A stretch of DNA of 64,000 bases, from contig CADAFP010000004.1 of NCBI GenBank assembly GCA_902787185.1, positions 1 through 64,000 on the forward strand, in the 5' to 3' direction. The position numbers and the translations under genes are program-made. This DNA is from an uncultured Bacteroidales bacterium (GTDB lineage: Bacteria > Bacteroidota > Bacteroidia > Bacteroidales > Muribaculaceae). The notes beneath the pieces are model-generated. The model was not told the origin of the DNA, ran no database searches, and worked only from the letters and a program-made list of their open reading frames with translations. How positions within the stretch are numbered: position 1 is the stretch's first letter; each line of letters begins with the position of its first letter. This document shows positions 41,874-51,779 of this stretch, piece after piece.

Positions 41874-42347
41874 TCACTCATGATGGTATGGCTCGTGTCG
41901 CAAAATCGTGAATGCCCGGTAGAGTTGCTCCACAAAGACAAGGCGCACCAGCTCGTGGGGAAAGGTCATTTTGCTCAGCGAGATTTTCTCGTTGGCGCGG
42001 TCATAGACGTCGGGCGAGAAGCCGTAAGGCCCACCCACGACAAACACCAGGCGCTTGCATCCGCTTGCCATGCGCCGCTCGAGCCACTGGCTGTAGTCCA
42101 TCGACGTGCGTTCGGTGCCGTGCTCATCGAGCAGCACCACATGGTCGCTCGTGTCAAGTGCCGCAAGCAGCGCGCGGCCCTCGGCAGCCTTCTGCTGCGC
42201 CTCGCTCATGTTGCGGGTGCCCTTCACGTCCCCGATATATTGGATATTGAACTGGACGTAGTGTTGCAGGCGTTTGACATATTCCTCGATGCCTTGTCGC
42301 ACAAACCCTACCTCGGTTTTGCCGATTACGGCGAGTGTAATCTTCAT
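41874..42347 (-). CDS. rlmH: 23S rRNA (pseudouridine-1915-N3)-methyltransferase RlmH
   Basis: A 157-residue SPOUT-family protein of typical length with the trefoil-knot motifs LLDEHGTERTSMDYSQWLE, FVVGGPYGFSP and the C-terminal KMTFPHELVRLVFVEQLYRAFTILRHEPYHHE. It methylates the pseudouridine at position 1915 in helix 69 of 23S rRNA. The start at 42347 is fixed by family similarity. It is divergent from nadC. Confidence 0.96.
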   Translation of the reverse strand: MKITLAVIGKTEVGFVRQGIEEYVKRLQHYVQFNIQYIGDVKGTRNMSEAQQKAAEGRALLAALDTSDHVVLLDEHGTERTSMDYSQWLERRMASGCKRLVFVVGGPYGFSPDVYDRANEKISLSKMTFPHELVRLVFVEQLYRAFTILRHEPYHHE

Positions 42348-42377
42348 AATAGACCAATTTTTAAGCAAAAACAATCA

Positions 42378-42385
42378 CAAAATTA
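42378..42385 (-). promoter_or_regulatory. TAnnTTTG -7 box of rlmH
   Basis: TAATTTTG on the minus strand, 30 bp before the rlmH ATG. Confidence 0.5.
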
Positions 42386-42406
42386 GTAAATCAAACGAAA
42401 ACTCAC

Positions 42407-42414
42407 TAACTTTG
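42407..42414 (+). promoter_or_regulatory. TAnnTTTG -7 box of nadC
   Basis: TAACTTTG, 31 bp before the nadC ATG. It is divergent from, and close to, the rlmH box. Confidence 0.5.
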
Positions 42415-42445
42415 TGGTCGAGAAAAATACAAAATTGAGAAGATT

Positions 42446-43294
42446 ATGAAAACTCGTGAAGAACTGATTGATGAATTGATTGATTTGGCTTTTGCCGAGG
42501 ACATTGGTGACGGTGACGCAACGACCTTGTGCTGCATCCCTGCCGACGCGATGGGACGCCAGCGCCTTATCGTGAAAGAGGAAGGCATCCTGGCCGGTGT
42601 GGATATCGCACGGCGCGTGTTTGAGAAATTTGACCCCGAGCTGCAGATGGAGGTCTTCATCGGCGACGGCGCGCACGTCAAGCCGGGCGACATCGCCTTT
42701 GTCGTGACAGGCAAGGTGCGGTCCCTGCTGCAGACCGAGCGACTGATGCTCAACATCATGCAGCGCATGAGCGGCGTGGCAACGACCACAGCGCGCTATG
42801 CAAAGTGTCTCGAGGGGCTCAAGACGCGCGTCCTGGATACCCGCAAGACCACTCCGGGCATGCGCATGCTCGAGAAGGAGGCTGTCAAGATTGGTGGTGG
42901 CTGCAACCACCGCATCGGCTTGTTTGATATGATTCTGCTCAAGGACAATCATGTCGATTTTGCCGGCGGCATCGTCCCTGCGATAGAGAAGGCACAGCAG
43001 TGGTGCAAGGACAACGGCAAGGACCTCAAGATTGAGATTGAGGTGCGCAACTTCGACGAGTTGCAGCAGGTGCTTGACCATGGCGGTGTGGACCGCGTGA
43101 TGCTCGACAACTTCAGTGTCGAGAACACCCGCAAGGCTGTGGAGATCATCAACGGTAGGGTAGAGACCGAGTCGAGCGGTGGCATCACCATCGACACGTT
43201 GCGGGCTTATGGCGAATGTGGCGTTGATTACATTTCGGTGGGTGCCCTCACGCATTCCATCAAGTCGCTTGACATGAGTTTCAAGGCTTGCTGA
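42446..43294 (+). CDS. nadC: Nicotinate-nucleotide diphosphorylase (carboxylating)
   Basis: A 282-residue protein with the NadC motifs AEDIGDGDATT, LQTERLMLNIMQRMSGVAT, TRKTTPGMRMLEKEAVKIGGGCNHR, LKDNHVD, IEVEVRN-like IEIEVRN and a C-terminal ESSGGI. It converts quinolinate and PRPP to nicotinate mononucleotide, CO2 and pyrophosphate in de novo NAD synthesis. The active-site Arg and Lys residues are present. It is followed 34 bp later by an aromatic-pathway gene. Confidence 0.97.
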   Translation: MKTREELIDELIDLAFAEDIGDGDATTLCCIPADAMGRQRLIVKEEGILAGVDIARRVFEKFDPELQMEVFIGDGAHVKPGDIAFVVTGKVRSLLQTERLMLNIMQRMSGVATTTARYAKCLEGLKTRVLDTRKTTPGMRMLEKEAVKIGGGCNHRIGLFDMILLKDNHVDFAGGIVPAIEKAQQWCKDNGKDLKIEIEVRNFDELQQVLDHGGVDRVMLDNFSVENTRKAVEIINGRVETESSGGITIDTLRAYGECGVDYISVGALTHSIKSLDMSFKAC

Positions 43295-43328
43295 TAATAG
43301 TCTATTTGGTTTTTCTGGAAAAAACTGA

Positions 43329-44393
43329 ATGAACACATTGCAGGACATTCAGGCATTAAGGCTGCATGGCGTTGACGATGGCTCGCCCATCATCATCGCC
43401 GGACCTTGTAGCGCCGAGACCGAGCAGCAGACACTTGATACCGCACGGGCACTGCATGCCGATGGCGTGAAGGTCTTCAGGGCAGGCCTGTGGAAACCGC
43501 GCACAGTGCCAGGCAGCTTCGAGGGTGTGGGCAGTAGTGGACTGCAGTGGCTGCAGCAGGTCAAACGTGAGACGGACATGCTCATTGCCACCGAGGTGGC
43601 GACCGTCGAGCATGTGCGTGACGCTCTGGCAGCAGGTATCGATATCCTGTGGGTGGGTGCAAGAACAAGTGCCAACCCGTTTGCCATGCAGGCGATAGCC
43701 GATGCATTGCAGGGTCACGATGAGGTAACTGTGCTGGTCAAGAATCCTGTCAACCCCGATTTGGAGTTATGGATTGGAGCTCTGCAGCGCATTATGGGTG
43801 CCGGAATCACCCGACTGGCAGCGGTGCACCGCGGTTTCAGTTCGGCAGGAGCGCACATCTACCGCAACGACCCCCAGTGGCACATCCCCTTTGAGTTGCG
43901 ACGTCACGCCCCGGGCATGACTATCCTGTGCGACCCGTCGCACATCGCCGGCAAGCGGGAGTTTGTCGAGCCTTTGTCCCAACTGGCACTGGATGCGGGG
44001 TTTGACGGATTGATGATTGAATGTCATTGCAATCCGGACCAAGCCTTGAGCGACAGCGCACAGCAAATCACCCCTGACGAGCTGCACGGCATCCTCAACC
44101 GCTTGGTGATTAGGTCGGGTGCTCCCATTGATGATGAACTGAGCATGCTGCGCCAGCAGATTGACGATTGTGACCACGAACTGCTGGCAGTGCTGGCTCG
44201 CCGCATGAGTGTGTCGCGCGAGATTGGCAGCTTCAAGAAGGCGCATAATCTGCGTGTAGTGCAACCTGCCCGTTATCAGGATGTCATGAAGGCCCGCCTC
44301 GAGGAAGGCAGGCAATTGGGGCTTGACGAAGATTTCATTCAGCGGCTCATGCAAGCCATCCACGAGGAGAGCGTCCGCCAGCAATTGAATTAA
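43329..44393 (+). CDS. Bifunctional DAHP synthase and chorismate mutase
   Basis: A 354-residue fusion. The N-terminal part (about 1-260) is a KDPG-type DAHP synthase with IIAGPCSAE, GLWKPRT, LWVGARTSANPF, the KNPVNPD motif, the AVHRGF segment and CDPSHIAGKRE. The C-terminal part (about 265-350) is an AroQ chorismate mutase, all helical, with RRMSVSREIGSFKK. It makes the first committed shikimate intermediate and converts chorismate to prephenate. The mutase domain probably gives feedback control, as in related fusions. Confidence 0.95.
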   Translation: MNTLQDIQALRLHGVDDGSPIIIAGPCSAETEQQTLDTARALHADGVKVFRAGLWKPRTVPGSFEGVGSSGLQWLQQVKRETDMLIATEVATVEHVRDALAAGIDILWVGARTSANPFAMQAIADALQGHDEVTVLVKNPVNPDLELWIGALQRIMGAGITRLAAVHRGFSSAGAHIYRNDPQWHIPFELRRHAPGMTILCDPSHIAGKREFVEPLSQLALDAGFDGLMIECHCNPDQALSDSAQQITPDELHGILNRLVIRSGAPIDDELSMLRQQIDDCDHELLAVLARRMSVSREIGSFKKAHNLRVVQPARYQDVMKARLEEGRQLGLDEDFIQRLMQAIHEESVRQQLN

Positions 44394-44426
44394 TCTAAGG
44401 TCTATCTAACGTCTAAAATCCATCAC

Positions 44427-45146
44427 ATGAGAGTAGTTATCATCGGTGCCTCGTCGGGCATGGGGCAAGAAGTGGCAAAGTTGTTGCTGGACGAAGGCTG
44501 CCGTCTGGGCGTGGCTGCACGTCGAGAGGACCGCTTGCAAGTGCTGAAACAATTGGCGCCAGATAGGGTAGAGACCGCAACCATCGACGTTACTACCGAG
44601 GACGCCCCAACTCGACTACGGGCGCTCATCGACCGCATGGGAGGGATGGATCTGTTCTTCTATTCATCGGGCATCGGCAAGCAGAACCGCACGCTCACGC
44701 CCGACATCGAACTCAATACCGTCAACACCAACGGCATGGGCTTTACCCGCATGGTAGGGGAGGCTTACCGCTATTTTGCCGAGCGAGGCGAGGGCCATAT
44801 CGCAGCCATCACCAGCATTGCGGGCACCAAAGGATTGGGACCTGCCCCGTCCTATTCCGCCACCAAGGCCTTCCAAAACGTCTATCTCGAGGCACTGGAG
44901 CAACAGGCCAATGCCCGAGGCTTGAAAATCCGCTTCACCGACATCCGTCCCGGCTTTGTCAATACCGATTTGCTCAGTGGCGATTTCAACTATCCCATGA
45001 TGCTCAAGCCCGACAAGGCCGCCCGCCAAATCGTCCACGCCATCAAGGCCAAGCGCCGCGTCAAGGTCATCGACTGGAAATATGCCATCCTCACTCCCCT
45101 GTGGCGCCTACTTCCCCGCCCCCTCTGGCGCCACCTCAAACTGTAA
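44427..45146 (+). CDS. Short-chain dehydrogenase/reductase
   Basis: A 239-residue SDR protein. NAD(P)-binding GASSGMG lies near residue 7, the catalytic Ser in AAITSIAG, the YSATK Tyr/Lys pair near 142, and a PGFVNTD segment. A basic residue pair after the second strand (AARREDR) suggests NADP preference. The substrate cannot be read from sequence. It lies 33 bp after the DAHP synthase gene and may share its transcript. Confidence 0.9.
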   Translation: MRVVIIGASSGMGQEVAKLLLDEGCRLGVAARREDRLQVLKQLAPDRVETATIDVTTEDAPTRLRALIDRMGGMDLFFYSSGIGKQNRTLTPDIELNTVNTNGMGFTRMVGEAYRYFAERGEGHIAAITSIAGTKGLGPAPSYSATKAFQNVYLEALEQQANARGLKIRFTDIRPGFVNTDLLSGDFNYPMMLKPDKAARQIVHAIKAKRRVKVIDWKYAILTPLWRLLPRPLWRHLKL

Positions 45147-45207
45147 CTCATTTTTTCGCAGAACTAACTGCGCTGATATTTATCAAATAATGGCTTGAAA
45201 AGAAACA

Positions 45208-47586
45208 ATGAATAAGTCGACACAATCAGCAGTTCAAATGATGAAAAAGTATCTATTAATTCTTGTCGCTATCGTTTTATGTACAAGTGTGACCGCTCAT
45301 GCTGCACCAGTTAATTTGGAATCAGCGCTATTGGCAGCACAGTCCTTTGTGACACAACAAGCCCGTAGCAACTTGATTGCTGCTCCCTCGATTTCGATAG
45401 TTCCACAGCTCGCCCATGCCGAAATGAGTGCCTCTATTCCGGGCCAGCCGGCATATTATATATTTAATGCAGGCGACCATTTCATCATTGTATCAGGCGA
45501 TGACCGCGTTGACCCTATTTTGGGTTGCGGTAACGGCATGATAGCAATGGGTGATCTCCCTTGTGGTTTACAGCTATTGTTGTCGATGTACAAACAGGGT
45601 ATCGATGATCTTCTCGCTCATCCCGGTCAAGTCTATCACAACCCGGCAATCCATGGCGACAATAGTGTTTTGCCATTGGTTAAAGCACATTGGGATCAAG
45701 AAGCGCCCTTTTACAATCTCTGCCCTATGTACGCGGGATATCGCTGTCTCACTGGGTGTGCCTGCACATCGTTGTGCCAGGTGATGCATTACTGGAAGTA
45801 CCCGGCGGGCATCGACTCACCCATTCCTGCCTATACTACCAGGCGTTTGAATATTAATGTAGAGGAATTGCCTCCCACAACTTTTGACTGGGATAATATG
45901 TTGGATGATTATAGCGGCGAATACACAACAATCCAAGGTGACGCCGTGGCGCAATTGATGCGTTATGCTGGGCAGGCCGAGAAAATGGACTATAGCCCCG
46001 GTGGTAGCGGAGCCTATTCGTTTCAAGTTACTAACGCTTTGAATGTGTTTGGCTATAGCCAGGACGTCAAGGATATGAGTTCGTCCTTGACATCTGGCGG
46101 TGTTCCTGTATATGATGATGAAATCTGGACGATGGTACTATTGTCTGAACTTGAGGCGGGACGTCCTGTTGTGTACAGTGGATCATCTAATGGCGTAGGA
46201 CACTCGTTCAATGTCGATGGCTATGATGCTGAGACTGGCTTGTACCATGTTAACTTGGGCTTTAGCGGTAAGGGTGACGGCTATTATGCCCTGCATAACT
46301 TCAAAGGCTACAGTGGGATTGAAAACATGATCTGTGGCATACAACCACCCGATACGGTACCAACTATCAAGCCTCAGGTGACCATTTTCAAGACCTCTAC
46401 CGATATAGGGAAGCCTGTTACACGGCTCATCAACATCAGGGGACGTTTGCTGACAGATGACGTCAGATTGTCACTTCATGACGACAGTGGAACGTTTTCA
46501 ATAAGCCAATCAGTGATTGGTCAGAGTCTCGTTACATCGGGGTTTGGTGGTGACATCAGCATCACTTACAACCCGACAAAACTTGGTGTTGACTATGCCA
46601 CAATCACGTTGAGTAGTAATGGGGCTCAGGATGTTCTCATCAGGTTGGAAGGGAGTGTGTCAATTGAAACTTTTCCACCAGTTATGCTCGAGCCGATTGA
46701 ACAGAGCACATCGTCATTGACAGCGCAGTGGCAGGACGATACCCGAAGTGAGTATATTAAGTATTACACCTTGGAACTCTATCGCCACGGCTGTTATCGA
46801 GAGTGCTTGAACGAACCCTTCAACACCGATTCCTTTGATGGGGAGAATGACATTGACTGTTCATCGCGTTTGGATGAGATTACCGTCATTCCTGGCTGGA
46901 AGGGTAGCAATGTGTTCCCTGGGGACGATTTTATTGCCTTGGGCACGTCTAAGGCTTATGGTTGGTTGGAAACACCTGTCGTCAATGCTGCTGACTGTGG
47001 CAATAGGGTTACGGTTCGATTCAATGCCCACAGTGCAGATAACACCTCGTCGGCACAACTTGCCGTTAGTTGCGGCGAGGGTGACACCACTGTCTTGGTA
47101 CACCCTGACGCAATAGATTATTGCTTATTGTTGCCGACCCCCTCCAACGGATTGGCCACGCTGCGGTTTGCCAATCGCGGCAGGATGAGGAGTGTGATTC
47201 TTGACGATGTTCAGGTCATCGCGGGTGATCTCGTCATCCCTGTTGAAGCGTCGGCTCCTCCGTTGTTAAGCCTTGACACTACAGGCAAGTCGGTTCTCAT
47301 TGACCATGATTTGGAGCCTGGTGGAGAATATGCCATGCGGGTAAGAGCCCTCTATGTCAACAACAGTTTTTCTCCATGGACCGCTTTCACATGCATCAGA
47401 TTGAACTGGCTGCGAGGCGATGCAAACCATGACAATCAAGTCAACATTGCCGATATCAATATTGTTATTGATACCATCTTAAGCTCTGATGTGTCGTTGG
47501 AGCGGTTGAAAGCCTGTGACATCAATGGCGACGGCAGCATAACGATAGCCGACATCAACGCCATCATCAACATCATCCTGAACTGA
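45208..47586 (+). CDS. Secreted C10 (streptopain-like) cysteine peptidase with dockerin-like tail
   Basis: A 792-residue protein. Signal peptide (about residues 11-32), a propeptide with YYIFNAGDHFIIVSGDDR, then the C10 catalytic domain with the nucleophile in TGCACTSLCQVMHYWKYP (near 183) and the catalytic His in GHSFNVDGYD (near 331). The usual NWGWGG after the His reads NLGFSGKG here. C-terminal beta domains lead to a dockerin-like pair (GDANHDNQVNIAD, DINGDGSITIAD). In-frame starts at 45238 or 45241 fit the signal peptide better than 45208. Expected to degrade extracellular proteins. Confidence 0.88.
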   Translation: MNKSTQSAVQMMKKYLLILVAIVLCTSVTAHAAPVNLESALLAAQSFVTQQARSNLIAAPSISIVPQLAHAEMSASIPGQPAYYIFNAGDHFIIVSGDDRVDPILGCGNGMIAMGDLPCGLQLLLSMYKQGIDDLLAHPGQVYHNPAIHGDNSVLPLVKAHWDQEAPFYNLCPMYAGYRCLTGCACTSLCQVMHYWKYPAGIDSPIPAYTTRRLNINVEELPPTTFDWDNMLDDYSGEYTTIQGDAVAQLMRYAGQAEKMDYSPGGSGAYSFQVTNALNVFGYSQDVKDMSSSLTSGGVPVYDDEIWTMVLLSELEAGRPVVYSGSSNGVGHSFNVDGYDAETGLYHVNLGFSGKGDGYYALHNFKGYSGIENMICGIQPPDTVPTIKPQVTIFKTSTDIGKPVTRLINIRGRLLTDDVRLSLHDDSGTFSISQSVIGQSLVTSGFGGDISITYNPTKLGVDYATITLSSNGAQDVLIRLEGSVSIETFPPVMLEPIEQSTSSLTAQWQDDTRSEYIKYYTLELYRHGCYRECLNEPFNTDSFDGENDIDCSSRLDEITVIPGWKGSNVFPGDDFIALGTSKAYGWLETPVVNAADCGNRVTVRFNAHSADNTSSAQLAVSCGEGDTTVLVHPDAIDYCLLLPTPSNGLATLRFANRGRMRSVILDDVQVIAGDLVIPVEASAPPLLSLDTTGKSVLIDHDLEPGGEYAMRVRALYVNNSFSPWTAFTCIRLNWLRGDANHDNQVNIADINIVIDTILSSDVSLERLKACDINGDGSITIADINAIINIILN

Positions 47587-47599
47587 TACAACAAAATAC

Positions 47600-47690
47600 A
47601 AGGAAAACAATAAGTACAACAAATACAAATTAATAGAAATCAGTGATTTAAATATTAATTGTTCTTATTGTATTTGTTGTTTTCCTTTTA
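47600..47690. terminator. Long imperfect palindrome, likely terminator
   Basis: GGAAAACAATAAG...ACAAATACAAATTAAT pairs imperfectly with ATTAATTGTTCTTATTGTATTTGTTGTTTTCC. Stems of more than 20 bp with mismatches end in TTTTCCTTTT. It lies 14 bp after the C10 peptidase stop. Confidence 0.5.
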
Positions 47691-47743
47691 TCCATTGTGG
47701 GCGGCAGCCCTCAGAAAAATTCTGAAATTTCAGTTGTTAATTG

Positions 47744-47774
47744 TTGAAAGGATTGCAGAGTTTTAGTAATTTTG
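47744..47774 (+). promoter_or_regulatory. Promoter of gpmI
   Basis: TTG (47744-47746), 20 bp, then TAATTTTG (47767-47774), 44 bp before the ATG. Confidence 0.65.
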
Positions 47775-47818
47775 CAGTTCTAAATCAGGTTTTATACGAA
47801 AAAAGGTAAGATTTCATT

Positions 47819-49342
47819 ATGGCAAAGAAAGCATTATTAATGATACTAGACGGTTGGGGCGAGGGTCCCAAGGGTCACAGCAACGCGATTTACAGTACAC
47901 CGACTCCTTATCTGGACTTCTTGAGGGCTGCCTATCCGCACAGCACGCTCAAGGCGTGTGGCGAGGATGTGGGTCTGCCCGACGGACAGATGGGCAATAG
48001 CGAGGTGGGCCACCTGAACATTGGTGGCGGCCGCGTTGTCTACCAGGATTTGGTGAAAATCAACAAGAGCATCCAGGACGGTTCCATCCTCAAGAATCCC
48101 GAAATCGTCAACGCCTACACCTATGCCAAGGAGAATGGCAAGGCCCTGCATATCATGGGCTTGACCAGTACGGGCGGCGTTCACAGCTCGCAGGAGCACC
48201 TCATGGCATTGTGCGACATCGCCAAGCAGTACGGCCTGGAAAAGGTGTTTGTGCACTGCTTTATGGACGGCCGTGATACCGACCCCGAGAGCGGCAAGGG
48301 CTTTGTGAATACTGTTGTCGAGCACTGCAAGCAGAGCGCTGGAACCGTTGCTACGGTCATCGGACGCTACTATGCGATGGACCGCAACAACAACTGGGAC
48401 CGCATCAAGGTAGCTTATGATATGCTCACTGCCGGTGTCGGCAAGCAGAGCGACGATATGGTCAGGGCTATCCAGGAATCCTATGACGAGGGTGTGACCG
48501 ACGAGTTCATCAAGCCCATCGTTAACACGACGGTGAACGGCCACATCCAGGAGGGTGACGTGGTCATCTTCTTCAACTTCCGCAACGACCGCGCCAAGCA
48601 GATTACCATCGCGCTGACTCAAGAGGACAAGTCCGAGGATGGCATGAAGGTCATCCCCAATCTGCAGTACTACTGCATGACGCCCTATGACCCGACGTTC
48701 AAGAACATGCACATCCTCTTCCCCAAGGAGAATGTCGATAACACGCTGTCAGAGTACCTCTCCTCGCAGGGCTTTAAGCAGCTGCACATCGCCGAGACTG
48801 AGAAATATGCCCATGTGACATTCTTCTTCAGCGGCGGACGTGAGAAGCCCTTTGAGAACGAGGACCGCATCCTGGTACCTTCGCCTGACGTGCCGACTTA
48901 TGATGAGAAGCCCGAGATGAGTGCCTTTGAGGTGCGCGACAAACTCGTTGCAGCCATCCGCGAGGACAAGTATGACTTTATCGTCGTGAACTACGCCAAC
49001 GGTGACATGGTGGGCCACACAGGTGTGTATGGCGCCATCACCAAGGCCGTCAAGGCTGTTGACCGTTGTGTTCATGACACTGTCGAGGCTGCCCGCGCCA
49101 CAGGTTATGAGGTCATCATCATCGCCGACCACGGCAATGCCGACCATGCCATCAACAGCGACGGAACACCCAACACGGCACACTCGCTCAACCCCGTGCC
49201 CATCATCTATGTCACCGAGGACCCCGAACTCATCATCAACACCGGTCGCCTGGCAGATGTGGCTCCCTCGATTCTCCAAATCATGGGGTTGCCGCAACCC
49301 AAGGAGATGACTGGCCACGGTCTCATCGACGTGACCAAGTAA
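47819..49342 (+). CDS. gpmI: 2,3-bisphosphoglycerate-independent phosphoglycerate mutase
   Basis: A 507-residue protein of iPGM length. ILDGWGEG gives the first metal-binding Asp, [16 protein letters not shown] the catalytic Ser, and [19 protein letters not shown] and the late DHGNADHA complete the two-manganese site. It interconverts 3- and 2-phosphoglycerate in glycolysis and gluconeogenesis. All key residues are intact. Confidence 0.98.
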   Translation: MAKKALLMILDGWGEGPKGHSNAIYSTPTPYLDFLRAAYPHSTLKACGEDVGLPDGQMGNSEVGHLNIGGGRVVYQDLVKINKSIQDGSILKNPEIVNAYTYAKENGKALHIMGLTSTGGVHSSQEHLMALCDIAKQYGLEKVFVHCFMDGRDTDPESGKGFVNTVVEHCKQSAGTVATVIGRYYAMDRNNNWDRIKVAYDMLTAGVGKQSDDMVRAIQESYDEGVTDEFIKPIVNTTVNGHIQEGDVVIFFNFRNDRAKQITIALTQEDKSEDGMKVIPNLQYYCMTPYDPTFKNMHILFPKENVDNTLSEYLSSQGFKQLHIAETEKYAHVTFFFSGGREKPFENEDRILVPSPDVPTYDEKPEMSAFEVRDKLVAAIREDKYDFIVVNYANGDMVGHTGVYGAITKAVKAVDRCVHDTVEAARATGYEVIIIADHGNADHAINSDGTPNTAHSLNPVPIIYVTEDPELIINTGRLADVAPSILQIMGLPQPKEMTGHGLIDVTK

Positions 49343-49363
49343 CACCGTTTTTCCTACAACCGT

Positions 49364-49414
49364 AATATCACAAATCAGGGGTACCAGTCAATGGCACCCC
49401 TGATTTGTGATATT
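49364..49414. terminator. Strong bidirectional terminator
   Basis: Arms of about 18 bp starting AATATCACAAATCAGGGGT, almost perfect, around a short loop. It lies between the convergent gpmI and S8 peptidase genes. Confidence 0.8.
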
Positions 49415-49431
49415 GGGCAGAATTAATGTGA

Positions 49432-51693
49432 TTATAAGATGAAATCAATTAACTCTACGATGTCGGCTACATTGATTGAACCATCACCATTGATGTCAGC
49501 GGCAACCTTATCAAAAGCCTCCTCATTCTGATGGTAACCCAGCACGAAGTCAACCAATTCCACCACATCGGCAAGATTGATGAGACCATCCCCGTTAACA
49601 TCACCTATATCATAATGCATCCGCTCCAAAACGAGCCTCATGCCCGCCAGCGCGTCAATCTTGCCACAAGCCCCAAACTGGGCCGAATGTGCTCCATTGG
49701 TGAAATTGTCGTGGATGCCTGTGTGGTACATAATGTCCTTCACTTCGGCAACCGACAGATTGGGGTTGGCCTGCAGCCATAGGGCGATGATACCGGCAAC
49801 GGTGGGTGTCGCCATCGATGTGCCGCTCATCGCTCCCCAATAATGCCCGTCATCGGTCTTCATCACTGTCATATTGCCGCCACTGGCATAGCTTGAGTAT
49901 CGGCTCACAGCAGAGACCACATAAACTCCAGGTGCACAGACTGTGGGCAATGCCTTTCCCGAGGGACCTTTTCCTGCGGCTTGGTAGCTCGAGAACTTGG
50001 CTGCATCGCCCACCGTAAATGAGCGGTCGGTGACGGTATATCCCCTGAACAGGGAATAATAGCTGTTTCGACCCACATAAGCGCCCGCTGTGATGACAGA
50101 GTCGCAAACTCCTTGAGTGTTAATTGAACAGGAATCGCTGGCACCATTGTAGAAACCCCTATGCGATTGATTATCCAAGGTGACAACTGGTGCCGTCACA
50201 AACGAGAATCCGGTGCATGAGTTGCAGGTCCAAGCATCGATGATTGTGGGCCTATTCACTTTGGGCCAAATGCTGATACCGATGGCGTATCGGCCTTTTT
50301 TGACATTATCAACGATGCCGTAATTCTTACTGATAAGGTTGTACACCAACAGGCTAAGTTGGTATTTCTTGCTATATACCGAGTAGTTCACCTGACCCTT
50401 GATGTATCCGGTTGTGTCACGACTGGTGTCGTAAGTGAAATAGGTGCTTAATTCCGACGTGTCAATCAACGATGAGCCAGAATAAACACTTGATTCCCAG
50501 ACAATCCTGTTTGTGTATTTGTCAAGTAAGTGATACTTGTAACTGATATTGGTTGCTGATGTGCGCATCCAGATATCGGCCATACACAAATAGTATTTGT
50601 ATGTGGAATCGATGGAAGAGGAATTGTTGTAAGTGAGCAGCAGATTCAGCGGGTTGTCTTCGGTAGCTTCCTTATAAGCATAGGTGCGGACACCGCCGTT
50701 GTTGCCCGCGGCGAAAACAAATATACGTCCAGGGCCCATAAGCTGGGTAACGACGTTTGCCAGATAGTCCTGGCCGTCGTGCGGCCCAGCAAAGGTGCTG
50801 ATGCTCATGCTCATGACGCAAGGCTTACCGACACTGTCAGCATAGCTGTCAACATAGCGCAGACAGTTGGCAATCTCGGTAGTGGAGATGGAGCCCTCGA
50901 GTTCACTCAAGGCACACATCACGATATCAGCATTAGGCGCCATGCCGCCATAGGGACCCACATGGGTGCCCGCGGCAATGCTGGTAGTGTGAGTGCCGTG
51001 ACCTGTCGTTTTGTTATCAGTCTTGAGGGCATAAATCTCGTCATCGATGAACACTGATCCTGGCAAGCGGATGTTGTTGTTAAAGCGGGCAGGGTGTCCT
51101 GACCTGTCGGTCGTGCTATAGACTCTCTTGATGCGGGTCACGGCTGGATTGTCGCTACGTCTGAACGCAAGGTGCTGGTAGTCATAGCCAACGTCAAGAG
51201 TGGCGATAATCACACCGGTGCCGTCATAGGACTGTGGCAAACCATTATTGATTCCATCAAGAACTTGACCTGCATGAGTCACGTTAAGGGTGCTATCGGT
51301 ACACAATGTCATCTTGCGGCTGATTTCTATATCCCTCACACAAGGCATCTCGCAGATGCCGATGAGGTCATCTACAGGAATCTGTGCCGTCACAAAGCCC
51401 TCAAAGCAGCAATTGACGACCACACCTGCCTGCTGCAGCTTGTCAATGGCACTCATGTCATCAACAGCAATAAACGCATCCACCATTTCCTGCCCGTCAA
51501 TCATGCGGGGAGGGAAGAATTGAGAGAAATGATAGGTACTGCGCACTGGAGGAGGCAAGTGATTGGTAAATGCCTGCTCATCAAGGAACTGCTTGACTGT
51601 CAACGGCAGGATGCGCTGAGCTTGCACGTTGATAGCCGTCAGTAGTAGTGCCATGATGACGGCAACAGATGTGATAATCCTATGACTTTTCAT
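49432..51693 (-). CDS. Secreted S8 (subtilisin-like) serine peptidase with dockerin-like tail
   Basis: A 753-residue protein with a signal peptide (ending INVQAQ) and an N-terminal inhibitor-like propeptide. The S8 triad is Asp in IIATLDVGYD, His in GHGTHTTSIAAG and Ser in SGTSMATPTVAG, with the oxyanion Asn in AAGNNGG. The Asp motif has DVG where DSG or DTG is usual. A large insert sits in the catalytic domain, and two dockerin-like loops (GDVNGDGLINLAD, DINGDGSINVAD) end the protein. It is paralogous to the gene at 51780-54071 and lies 86 bp downstream of it. Confidence 0.92.
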   Translation of the reverse strand: MKSHRIITSVAVIMALLLTAINVQAQRILPLTVKQFLDEQAFTNHLPPPVRSTYHFSQFFPPRMIDGQEMVDAFIAVDDMSAIDKLQQAGVVVNCCFEGFVTAQIPVDDLIGICEMPCVRDIEISRKMTLCTDSTLNVTHAGQVLDGINNGLPQSYDGTGVIIATLDVGYDYQHLAFRRSDNPAVTRIKRVYSTTDRSGHPARFNNNIRLPGSVFIDDEIYALKTDNKTTGHGTHTTSIAAGTHVGPYGGMAPNADIVMCALSELEGSISTTEIANCLRYVDSYADSVGKPCVMSMSISTFAGPHDGQDYLANVVTQLMGPGRIFVFAAGNNGGVRTYAYKEATEDNPLNLLLTYNNSSSIDSTYKYYLCMADIWMRTSATNISYKYHLLDKYTNRIVWESSVYSGSSLIDTSELSTYFTYDTSRDTTGYIKGQVNYSVYSKKYQLSLLVYNLISKNYGIVDNVKKGRYAIGISIWPKVNRPTIIDAWTCNSCTGFSFVTAPVVTLDNQSHRGFYNGASDSCSINTQGVCDSVITAGAYVGRNSYYSLFRGYTVTDRSFTVGDAAKFSSYQAAGKGPSGKALPTVCAPGVYVVSAVSRYSSYASGGNMTVMKTDDGHYWGAMSGTSMATPTVAGIIALWLQANPNLSVAEVKDIMYHTGIHDNFTNGAHSAQFGACGKIDALAGMRLVLERMHYDIGDVNGDGLINLADVVELVDFVLGYHQNEEAFDKVAADINGDGSINVADIVELIDFIL

Positions 51694-51779
51694 TAGTGAT
51701 TCTATTTAATTGCTCAAAATAAAAAACATTAATCCTCTTCACGAAAATCTGCTTATATCCCTGACGATGAGTGAGTTTA

